The notes: a model not told the origin generated them from the sequence alone. A DNA stretch of 5,052 bases from CAWUIO01 sp963922455 (GCA_963922455.1 CAWUIO010000206.1:1-5052); one strand, 5' to 3'; numbered from the stretch's first letter, positions 1 to 5,052 are shown. Program-made: numbers and translations.

Positions 1-156
1 GTGCGCCTGCGCATACCCCGTTAGGGATGGAACGGCCTGTTTGAGCTCGTGTTGGCCTGTGGGAAAAGGCAGCGAGTAGTGACAGCCCGACCCGCGCCGG
101 GCAGGATATTTTAATATGGTACTAGCCAAATGGGCGCGGGCAAGACCCATAGATTC
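1..156. repeat. GC-rich palindromic intergenic segment, possible dispersed repeat or structured RNA
   Basis: No open frame of useful length crosses this stretch. It is clearly richer in G and C than the rest of the window and is packed with short inverted repeats: TGCGC/GCGCA near 2-13, GCCCG/CGGGC at 85-89 and 98-102 around a CCCG-CGC-CGGG core, ATATT/AATAT at 106-117, and ATGGG/CCCAT at 130-134 and 146-150. GGCCTGT occurs twice, at 34-40 and 54-60. The pattern of an AGGGATGGAA segment followed by a GCGAGTAG and GCCCGACCCG segment resembles GC-rich intergenic elements I associate with Bacteroidota genomes, from memory only. Only one copy is visible, so the repeat status is inferred. It could be a structured RNA instead. 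The element may begin before the window. Confidence 0.3.
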
Positions 157-345
157 TTAGAAAGAGTTTAATTTTTTTTGTCAGCGAAAAGGGCCGTGTA
201 AAGTGAATACGGGGTTCTGATGAAATCAACCAGGAGCGCAAAGCAGCCCTATGGGCTAGGACATTGGATGAAATCAGGTTCCCCTATTTCCATTTTTAAT
301 CTGGGTCTTTGCCGCCCAAGGCAATTAAATACGAACAGTTTCTTA
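157..345 (+). repeat. Copy 1 of a MITE-like structured intergenic repeat (189 bp)
   Basis: The right end carries ACAGTTTCTTA (335-345), the exact inverse of the TAAGAAACTGT that starts copies 2 and 3. The left end, TTAGAAAGAGT (157-167), matches that 11-mer with three mismatches. From 213 to 330 it aligns without gaps to copy 2 at 4267-4384, with 6 differences in 118 positions by my reading. Internal structure: CCGTGT/ATACGG (194-199, 207-212), TGAT-GAA-ATCA (218-228), AGCCC-TAT-GGGCT (245-257) and TTGCC/GGCAA (309-313, 320-324). The 10-mer GATGAAATCA occurs twice, at 219-228 and 267-276. The right terminus overlaps the stop codon of the sensor gene, which converges on it. No clean target duplication is visible. 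Confidence 0.85.
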
Positions 346-3300
346 TACCCGAAAACCCATCATTAAAATATCGTCCCTTTGATTGGTATTTTGCATATAC
401 TCATCCAGCGTAGATTCTAGGACTATTTGTTGTTCTTTTAAGGGTTTTTCCCGCAAAGAAAATAGTAATTTTTCAAAGCGTTTTCGGCCTAAGCTTTTGC
501 GGGCGGCATTATTTTGATCAATATATCCATCCGTGCCCATATACACAAGGCTTCCTTCAGGTAGGACTATTTCTTGGTTGGTAAATGGGGTCTTTTGGTT
601 TTGAAATCCCCCCAGAGAACGACGGTCTCCTTTAATTTTATGTAGCCCGGTTTCTCCAAATTTAAAATAGTAAAGATCACTTTTGGCTCCGCTGAATGTG
701 AGACAGGACTGCTTGTCGGCATAGGGCTCCCATGAGATAAGAGTCAAATCCATTCCATAATCTATAATATCATTACCTAGGCGAAGTAAGGTACGTATTT
801 CCTGATCGAGCCGCTCAATAATTTCAGCAGGTTTTAGGGTAGCGGAATTTGCCAGGATTTTGTCTAGTAAAGTAATGCCAATTAAGGTCATGAAAGCCCC
901 AGGGATACCGTGGCCTGTACAATCGACTGTTGCCAGATAGTGTATCAATTGTCCATCTTTGGGTATAGAGAGGGCAGTATGCCAATAAAAATCACCGGAA
1001 ACTATATCTTTGGGTCGGTAAATCACAAAATGTTCAGGCATCACGCTAAACAACTTCTGCGAGCTGGGTAACACAGCTTCTTGAATCGTTTGGGCGGCCC
1101 GGATACTATGCTCAATCATTTGGTTTTTGCGACCCAATTCTTTTTGGGAGCTTTCCAACTGCTCGACCGTCTGCACGAGTTGGGCTTCCTTTTTCTTGAT
1201 GGCCAGGTTGATTTTTTCTAGCTCATCATTGGTGTTTTTAAGGTAATCTCTTTGGGTAGAAAGTTCTTCGGCCTGTTGTTGGAGTTCTTCGGCTTGGCTC
1301 ATAACCTCATTATGGGCTTCTTGGAGTTCTAGAGTACGTTCTTCTACTGCTTGTTCCAACTTTTCATTTTGCTTCTTCACATTTCTAAGTTGGGCTTGGT
1401 AATAGGAATACAGCCCCCCCATGAAAACAAGAACAAATAGTACCCGGAACCAGAGCGTTTGCCACCAAGGAGGTAAGATGGTGATGGGAACTGTACAGGC
1501 CACACCCTCTTGGCCAGCATGTAATACCCTTAGCTCAAATATATATTCTCCCGGTTCTAGGTAGGAGAAGGACAATTTACTTTGATTTCCGATGTATATC
1601 CAATCACTTAGCTGATCTTCTTGTTTACGTAAACGATATTCATAGGCGTGGACGGGTTTTATTTGGGAAGAGAGAGCGGCAAATTTAATATCAAAGGTGT
1701 TTTGCGTATAATCCAGTATGGTATGCTCTCCTTGCATAAACCCCTTTTGGATTTCCCATTTTAGGCTATCGGGTGTATCGCCATACAATGTAAAACTAGT
1801 GAACACGAGTTCAAGGGCTTGGGATTCTTTGTATTGACTTTTCAACTCCTCCACATCTATTGTGTAGAAGCCACCTTTCCCCCCAAAATACATTTTATTT
1901 TCAAAGGGACTTTTTTTCAAAGTCTTGAGGTGTGGATTGGTAAAACCCTCTTTAAAACCAAAACTCTCAAAGGATTGGGTCTCTGGGATAAAACGGGCTG
2001 CCCCATTATGGGTAACTACCCAGATTTGGCCATCAGCATCCAAGGCTAACTCTTCTATATAGGTACTCGGTAAGCCATCGTGTTCCGTAAAAACTGTAAA
2101 TTTTTCGGTTTTTCGGTCCATACGGGCAATCCCCCCGCTAAAACCTACCCATACCCTATTTTCCTTATCTAATACAATAGTCCGTAGGGAATTGTTGGGA
2201 AGCGATTCCGGATCATCTGAATCGTGCTTATACGATTTGAACTTGCCGTCTTGATAATAACCAAATCCTTCATTACGCGTGGCAAACCACATAGCTCCAT
2301 TTTCACCCGGCCAGAAATCATTTACCAAATTGCTATGCAGGCTATTTGGGTTTTCTGGATCGGGTTTGAAGTTGATAAATCGGCCATCTTTGTATTGGCT
2401 TATTCCCTGGCCCCGGCAACTGATCCAAATATTGCCATAGGAATCTTCTTCTATGGCTACGACAATAAAGCCGGGCAATCCCTCAGGATCATTCGGATCG
2501 TATCGGAAATGGGTAACTTGTCCATTTTCCCACATATCCATACCAGCATCGGAGTAACAGGCCCACATTCTTCCTTGGGAATCCTCAAATAATCGGGTGA
2601 TCCGTGCACCACTCAGGTTTAATTTATCTCCGGTATCTTCGGAAAATTGTACAAAATTACCATCATCGTAATATTCAAACTGGCCATTCTTATAACGGTT
2701 GATCCCTCCTTGAAAACCGATCCAAAGGGAAGAATCCCGGGCAATCTCAATATCCCAAAGTGAGCCCGTAGGCAACATCCCTTTATCTTTCAAGATGTTA
2801 TAACTATAAGTCTCGACAATTTGAGCCACATATTTATTTACCCCCCCCATAAAGTTGACTGCCCAAAGATTATTATCCTTATCCACAAATACTTCTTCTA
2901 CATAATCCGAACTAATGCTGGTAGGGTCAAGATAGTTGGAACGATAATATTCAAATTGACCATCTTGGAAACGGTTAAGCCCTCCCCCCCAAGTTGCAAT
3001 CCAAATATTTCCGTTTTGATCTTCGGTAATATTCAGGGCAATATCATGGCTTAAACTCGAGGGATCTTGAGAATCATACGGATATCGTGTGATCAAGGTA
3101 TCTTGGCTGGTAAAGTGCATACGACAAACCCCTCCTTTGGGAATGGCCAGCCATAAATCCCCTTTATGATCCTCAAAGATATCATGAATAAAATTTTGGG
3201 TAATAGTATTCGAATCCAGAGGATTATGGGTAAAGCATTTAAATTTGCCCCCACCTAAATACAAGTTAAGCCCCCCAATGGTCCCCGCCCATAAATTGCC

Positions 3301-3888
3301 CCGCTTGTCCATCAATAATGAGTAAATGAAATTGTCACTAATCGTATTTGGATCATCTGGGTCATGTTTGAAACGGGTAAACTCCCCTTGATAATAATAA
3401 TCTAACCCTTGCCGGGTGCCTATCCATACCCCTCCCAACGTATCTTCGGCAAAGGCTTCTACTATGTCACCAGACAAACCGTCTGGCCCCTTCATAATAG
3501 CCGGTAATAACTTACCATCTTTATAGCGACTAAACCCTCCCCCTTCGGTAGCAATCCATAGGGTACCATCTGAGGCTTCCATCAGCTCTCGGACTACATT
3601 TTCCCTGAGCCCTTCATTCGGATTTTTAGGATTGTACTTGAAATTTACAAACTCATAACCATCATAGCGTTGTAGGCCTGAGCTGGTACCGAACCAAAAG
3701 AAACCTTGGGTATCCTGCAAAATAGAGTAAACGGTATTGTCCAATAAGCCGTCCTGTAAATCCAGGTGACGAAACTGATGTTTGGATTGGGCTTGAGAGG
3801 GATGTATGACTCCTAACATACCTATAAGAAAGAAATAATAAATACCTATCTGGAATATTATCTCTTTTCTACATAAAGTTAGATTCAT
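343..3888 (-). CDS. Two-component-regulator propeller / Y_Y_Y / SpoIIE PP2C-type phosphatase, membrane sensor
   Basis: This is a predicted inner-membrane signal transducer of 1181 residues, numbered from the ATG at 3886-3888. Residues 1-33 form a signal peptide with basic residues, a long hydrophobic core and a SQA|QS cleavage site. Fourteen propeller blades with WIGT/GGLNRY-like motifs follow (about 60-680), then a Y_Y_Y domain (about 747-803), a PPWW motif, one membrane helix (about 813-832), a coiled coil (about 836-925) and a SpoIIE phosphatase (about 928-1181). The metal-binding acidic residues look intact: SGD (D966), DCTGHG (D989), TDGYID (D1120, D1124) and the final RDDI (D1172, D1173). 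Family members of this type dephosphorylate Ser/Thr on regulatory partners, often STAS proteins; the partner here is unknown. No histidine kinase, receiver or helix-turn-helix domain is present. In-frame upstream starts exist (ATG at 3931-3933, TTG at 3955-3957). I chose the ATG that puts a normal signal peptide at the N terminus. No convincing promoter was found. Confidence 0.93.
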   Translation of the reverse strand: MNLTLCRKEIIFQIGIYYFFLIGMLGVIHPSQAQSKHQFRHLDLQDGLLDNTVYSILQDTQGFFWFGTSSGLQRYDGYEFVNFKYNPKNPNEGLRENVVRELMEASDGTLWIATEGGGFSRYKDGKLLPAIMKGPDGLSGDIVEAFAEDTLGGVWIGTRQGLDYYYQGEFTRFKHDPDDPNTISDNFIYSLLMDKRGNLWAGTIGGLNLYLGGGKFKCFTHNPLDSNTITQNFIHDIFEDHKGDLWLAIPKGGVCRMHFTSQDTLITRYPYDSQDPSSLSHDIALNITEDQNGNIWIATWGGGLNRFQDGQFEYYRSNYLDPTSISSDYVEEVFVDKDNNLWAVNFMGGVNKYVAQIVETYSYNILKDKGMLPTGSLWDIEIARDSSLWIGFQGGINRYKNGQFEYYDDGNFVQFSEDTGDKLNLSGARITRLFEDSQGRMWACYSDAGMDMWENGQVTHFRYDPNDPEGLPGFIVVAIEEDSYGNIWISCRGQGISQYKDGRFINFKPDPENPNSLHSNLVNDFWPGENGAMWFATRNEGFGYYQDGKFKSYKHDSDDPESLPNNSLRTIVLDKENRVWVGFSGGIARMDRKTEKFTVFTEHDGLPSTYIEELALDADGQIWVVTHNGAARFIPETQSFESFGFKEGFTNPHLKTLKKSPFENKMYFGGKGGFYTIDVEELKSQYKESQALELVFTSFTLYGDTPDSLKWEIQKGFMQGEHTILDYTQNTFDIKFAALSSQIKPVHAYEYRLRKQEDQLSDWIYIGNQSKLSFSYLEPGEYIFELRVLHAGQEGVACTVPITILPPWWQTLWFRVLFVLVFMGGLYSYYQAQLRNVKKQNEKLEQAVEERTLELQEAHNEVMSQAEELQQQAEELSTQRDYLKNTNDELEKINLAIKKKEAQLVQTVEQLESSQKELGRKNQMIEHSIRAAQTIQEAVLPSSQKLFSVMPEHFVIYRPKDIVSGDFYWHTALSIPKDGQLIHYLATVDCTGHGIPGAFMTLIGITLLDKILANSATLKPAEIIERLDQEIRTLLRLGNDIIDYGMDLTLISWEPYADKQSCLTFSGAKSDLYYFKFGETGLHKIKGDRRSLGGFQNQKTPFTNQEIVLPEGSLVYMGTDGYIDQNNAARKSLGRKRFEKLLFSLREKPLKEQQIVLESTLDEYMQNTNQRDDILMMGFRV
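1850..3720 (-). repeat. Fourteen propeller-blade repeats inside the sensor gene
   Basis: The translated region contains fourteen tandem blade motifs. The first is GFFWFGTSSGLQRY (Trp at residue 65) and the last is the degenerate NKMYFGGKGGFYTI (near residue 667). Most read G-x-hydrophobic-W-hydrophobic followed by a GG-x-x-x-aromatic turn. Fourteen equals two seven-bladed beta-propellers, the arrangement known for periplasmic sensor domains of Bacteroidota hybrid two-component systems. Eight inter-blade loops share a pattern like HDPDDPNTI, HDSDDPESL or YDPNDPEGL. The similarity is partly visible in DNA: the segments near 2212-2262 and 3352-3400 resemble each other, which suggests blade duplication. 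Blades 9 and 13-14 are the most diverged. Confidence 0.8.
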
Positions 3889-4007
3889 AGCAAAGCATAA
3901 TAATATAAAAGTTGGGCAGGGTTTACCCACCATATTTACGACTATATATTCGTACAAAAATGAAACAAAAGCAACTTTTTTTATGAATAATCTGGTTTAG
4001 ATGCCCG

Positions 4008-4035
4008 TAGAATATCACATAAGTAGTATATTCTA
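4008..4035. promoter_or_regulatory. Perfect 8-bp inverted repeat TAGAATAT / ATATTCTA, possible operator
   Basis: TAGAATAT (4008-4015) and ATATTCTA (4028-4035) are exact inverse complements with 12 bases between them. Their centre lies about 133 bp upstream of the chosen sensor start. The centre-to-centre distance of the arms is about two helical turns, which would suit a dimeric regulator. Being AT-rich, it could also be chance. Nothing else links it to a known regulator. Confidence 0.25.
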
Positions 4036-4085
4036 GCTTTCCTTCTCCCATTTGGATGGAAAAAAAACCGAAAGGATTCCCATTC

Positions 4086-4149
4086 TTAGACTAGCACTCC
4101 CTAGCTAAACAAAATGGGTTTTGGCTTAGTGTACTAGGTCTAAACTAGG
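4086..4149. promoter_or_regulatory. CTAG-rich cluster with an imperfect hairpin and a phased direct repeat
   Basis: TTAG-a-CTAG (4086-4094) pairs with CTAGCTAA (4101-4108) across a six-base loop with one bulged base. ACTAGG then occurs twice, at 4133-4138 and 4144-4149, eleven bases apart, so both sites face the same side of the helix. CTAG appears four times within 58 bp here and once more at 4033. CTAG is usually scarce in bacterial genomes, so the density is noteworthy, but a regulatory role is only inferred. Confidence 0.25.
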
Positions 4150-4205
4150 CATCATTAGGATAAACCCCGCATTGAAAATCAAGCCCTTAGGGCAATTAGT
4201 TCTAC

Positions 4206-4399
4206 TAAGAAACTGTGTACGTTATTTTTTGTCGGCAAAATGGGCCCGTGTAACATGAGAATACGGGGTTCTGATGCAATCAACCAGGAGCGCAAAGCAG
4301 CCCTATGGGCGAGGACATTGGATGAAATCAGGTTCCCGAATTTCCATTACTAATCTGGGTCTTTGCCGCCCAAGGCAATTAAATATCAACAGTTTCTAA
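4206..4399 (+). repeat. Copy 2 of the MITE-like structured repeat, complete (194 bp)
   Basis: This is the best-preserved complete copy. TAAGAAACTGT (4206-4216) faces ACAGTTTCTAA (4389-4399), an 11-bp terminal inverted repeat with one mismatch. Inside are CCCGT/ACGGG (4245-4249, 4263-4267), TGAT-GCA-ATCA (4272-4282), GCCC-TAT-GGGC (4300-4310) and TTGCC/GGCAA (4363-4367, 4374-4378). A longer alternative stem joins 4260-4275 to 4327-4342: eight bases with one mismatch and five perfect bases around a GTT/GTT internal loop. It sits between the divergent sensor and VOC genes, and its right end is 14 bp before the candidate VOC promoter. It has the same orientation as copies 1 and 3. If the element uses a TA target, the right-hand TA has mutated to AA. 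Confidence 0.88.
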
Positions 4400-4412
4400 A
4401 ATATATTTAGGC

Positions 4413-4444
4413 TTTGCTCAGGCAAGGTCTAGGTAGTATATTAG
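4413..4444 (+). promoter_or_regulatory. Candidate Bacteroidota-type promoter of the VOC gene
   Basis: TTTG at 4413-4416 is followed after 20 bp by TATATTAG at 4437-4444. The Bacteroidota primary-sigma consensus is TTTG near -33 and TAnnTTTG near -7, about 19-21 bp apart. The -7 element here differs at one specified position (TTAG for TTTG). A start of transcription near 4450 would leave a leader of about 20 bases before the ATG at 4470. Assigned by pattern only. Confidence 0.4.
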
Positions 4445-4469
4445 GCATTTGTAATTTAAACCGATACCT

Positions 4470-4868
4470 ATGCTTGTACTTTCTTATACTATTTTATACG
4501 TTCGGGATGTATTGGATACAATAGATTTCTACGAAAAAGCCTTTGGCCTTAGGTGTAATTTTACCACCCCCCAAAACGATTATGGGGAAATGTACACCGG
4601 AGGCCACACCCTTGCCTTTGCCTCCCACCAACTGGGCAAAGCCAATTTTAAACAAGGCTTCCAAGCGAGTAAGCCTGATGAACTTCCCTTGGGAATGGAA
4701 CTCGCTTTTACCACTTTCCAACTTGAAGAAGACTTTCAAAAAGCCTTGGATGCTGGGGCGGTTTTGGTAGAGGCCATTACTGAAAAACCCTGGGGCCAAA
4801 AAGTGGGGTATGTTCGGGACCCCGATGGATTTTTGATTGAGCTTTGCACACCTATGCCCCTTGCTTGA
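4470..4868 (+). CDS. VOC family protein (glyoxalase / bleomycin-resistance-like)
   Basis: This 132-residue protein has the length of a single-chain, two-module VOC (vicinal oxygen chelate) protein, normally a cytosolic homodimer. Module 1 begins SYTILYVRDV-x-x-x-x-x-FYEKAFGL (5-27) and continues through NDYGEMYTGG and LAFASH. Module 2 begins GMELAF (75-80), continues with the helix containing ALDAGA, and ends with PWGQKVGYVRDPDGFLIELCTP (107-128), a hallmark of the family. Of the four glyoxalase I metal positions, the two histidines appear replaced by Tyr6 and Glu77. Glu124 is kept and Glu40 may be the fourth. Classical glyoxalase I activity is therefore doubtful; binding or modification of a small molecule such as an antibiotic or an electrophile is more general. 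The substrate cannot be inferred. The ATG gives a full-length domain. No Shine-Dalgarno sequence is present, as is common in Bacteroidota. It is transcribed alone, divergent from the sensor, and ends seven bases before a terminator. Confidence 0.93.
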   Translation: MLVLSYTILYVRDVLDTIDFYEKAFGLRCNFTTPQNDYGEMYTGGHTLAFASHQLGKANFKQGFQASKPDELPLGMELAFTTFQLEEDFQKALDAGAVLVEAITEKPWGQKVGYVRDPDGFLIELCTPMPLA

Positions 4869-4875
4869 ACAAGAT

Positions 4876-4910
4876 TGAAAAAGCTATGGTCTTGGGACCA
4901 TGCTTTTTCA
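4876..4910 (+). terminator. Rho-independent terminator after the VOC gene, probably bidirectional
   Basis: TGAAAAAGC (4876-4884) pairs with GCTTTTTCA (4902-4910), and ATGGTC (4886-4891) pairs with GACCAT (4896-4901) around the loop TTGG, with one bulged T at 4885. That gives 15 base pairs. The descending arm ends in a T run complemented by an A run in the ascending arm, so it can act on either strand. It starts seven bases after the VOC stop and separates that gene from repeat copy 3. Confidence 0.88.
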
Positions 4911-4927
4911 CAGGCCTATCAAAAGAA

Positions 4928-5052
4928 TAAGAAACTGTTTCAGTTTAGTTTTTGTCGGCGAAAAGGGTCAGTTTTGGGTTCTGATGAGATCAACAAGGAG
5001 CGCATAGCAGGGGCTATGGGCGATAAATTTGATGAAATCAGGTTCCCGTATT
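4928..5052 (+). repeat. Copy 3 of the structured repeat, cut by the window end
   Basis: It begins with TAAGAAACTGT (4928-4938), identical to copy 2, then a T-rich stretch and GTCGGCGAAAAGGG. Relative to copies 1 and 2 it lacks the CCCGT/ACGGG hairpin segment (around 4968-4972). The TGAT-GAG-ATCA hairpin is kept (4982-4992). The GCCC/GGGC hairpin is lost, but a different one, CATAGC-AGGG-GCTATG, occupies the same place (5003-5018). The sequence then returns to GATGAAATCAGGTTCCCG (5031-5048). The right half, with the TTGCC/GGCAA hairpin and the closing inverted repeat, should lie beyond the window. It is the most diverged of the three copies. Confidence 0.82.

Larger units (their letters stand above)
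3889..4205. promoter_or_regulatory. Upstream region of the sensor gene, non-coding, with short inverted repeats
   Basis: I see no gene here; the longest plus-strand frame from an ATG (4056) has only 12 codons. The segment is AT-rich and should hold the minus-strand promoter of the sensor, but no clean TAnnTTTG box with a properly spaced TTTG was found. The nearest match, TATGCTTTG just before the ATG at 3888, has one base too many in its spacer and leaves almost no leader. Three structures stand out. The first is an 8-bp inverted repeat at 4008-4035. The second is a group of CTAG sites at 4086-4149. The third is the hairpin GCCC-TTA-GGGC at 4183-4193, beside repeat copy 2. Confidence 0.4.

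Noticed and set aside
218..276. TGATGA motifs in the repeat as C/D-box guide RNA elements
   Set aside because: The short match is expected by chance, no D box is placed correctly, and such RNAs are archaeal and eukaryotic.
309..324. TTGCC/GGCAA hairpin as terminator of the sensor gene
   Set aside because: It lies just downstream of the stop on the minus strand but is only a 5-bp stem with no following U tract. It is also part of the repeat in copy 2, where no transcript ends on that strand.
220..366. 48-codon frame in repeat copy 1 (ATG at 220) and its 41-codon counterpart in copy 2 (4274-4399), a possible micro-protein
   Set aside because: All six differences between the copies in the 118-bp core change the amino acid in this frame, and copy 3 has an early TAG stop. 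There is no sign of selection on a protein.
1819..3054. Plus-strand open frames at 1819-2049, 2224-2592 and 2821-3054
   Set aside because: They lie antisense to the propeller region of a gene with clear domain homology, and their translations show no recognisable motif. They are by-products of the composition of the real gene.
3889..3957. Longer N-terminus for the sensor using ATG at 3931-3933 or TTG at 3955-3957
   Set aside because: These would put 15 or 23 extra residues before a complete signal peptide. The ATG at 3886-3888 gives the normal signal-peptide layout, though the longer forms cannot be excluded.
4255..4353. 32-codon frame in repeat copy 2 (ATG at 4255); the same frame stays open in copy 3 despite its changes
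   Set aside because: Copy 1 has no start codon and an in-frame TGA just before it, and substitutions mix silent and replacing changes. Preserved length is explained as well by preserved hairpins.
4206..4399. Repeat copies as integron attC sites with cassettes
   Set aside because: The RYYYAAC/GTTRRRY core sites of attC are not found at the ends, the genes are not co-oriented, and no integrase is present. The cassette-like layout is kept as a separate inference.
4494..4799. Open frames overlapping the VOC gene (4494-4799 on minus, 4543-4770 on plus)
   Set aside because: The VOC reading frame has strong family motifs along its whole length, and the overlapping frames have none.
157..5052. CRISPR array
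   Set aside because: The repeats are about 190 bp and separated by genes of very different length, with no short regular spacers.

Overview
The window most likely comes from a member of the phylum Bacteroidota. The large gene has the typical architecture of that phylum: a two-component-regulator propeller, a Y_Y_Y domain, one membrane helix, a coiled coil and an output domain. The base composition is moderately AT-rich, no Shine-Dalgarno-like sequences precede the starts, and the best promoter candidate fits the Bacteroidota TTTG/TAnnTTTG pattern. Genus cannot be told from the sequence.

Layout. Positions 1-156 hold a GC-rich, palindrome-rich, non-coding stretch. Positions 157-345 are copy 1 of an imperfect repeat of about 190 bp. 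A 1181-residue membrane sensor-phosphatase is encoded on the minus strand (343-3888), and its stop codon lies inside the end of copy 1. Positions 3889-4205 are its upstream region, with short inverted repeats and a cluster of CTAG tetranucleotides. Copy 2 of the repeat follows (4206-4399), then a candidate promoter (4413-4444) and a plus-strand gene for a small VOC-fold (glyoxalase/bleomycin-resistance-like) protein (4470-4868). A strong hairpin terminator (4876-4910) closes that gene. Copy 3 starts at 4928 and is cut by the window end.

The two genes are divergent and show no obvious functional link. The sensor should read a periplasmic signal through two seven-bladed propellers and control a cytoplasmic PP2C-type (SpoIIE) phosphatase with all expected acidic metal ligands. 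Its partner, probably an anti-anti-sigma or STAS-type protein, is not in the window. The VOC protein is a generic small-molecule-binding or detoxification fold with two of the four classical glyoxalase I ligands replaced.

The most unusual feature is the repeat. Its three copies lie in the same orientation, have 11-bp terminal inverted repeats (TAAGAAACTGT / ACAGTTTCTTA) and contain nested palindromes with alternative pairings. They alternate with single genes (repeat-gene-repeat-gene-repeat). It looks like a MITE-like or structured intergenic element; no transposase, integrase or other mobilising gene is visible here.
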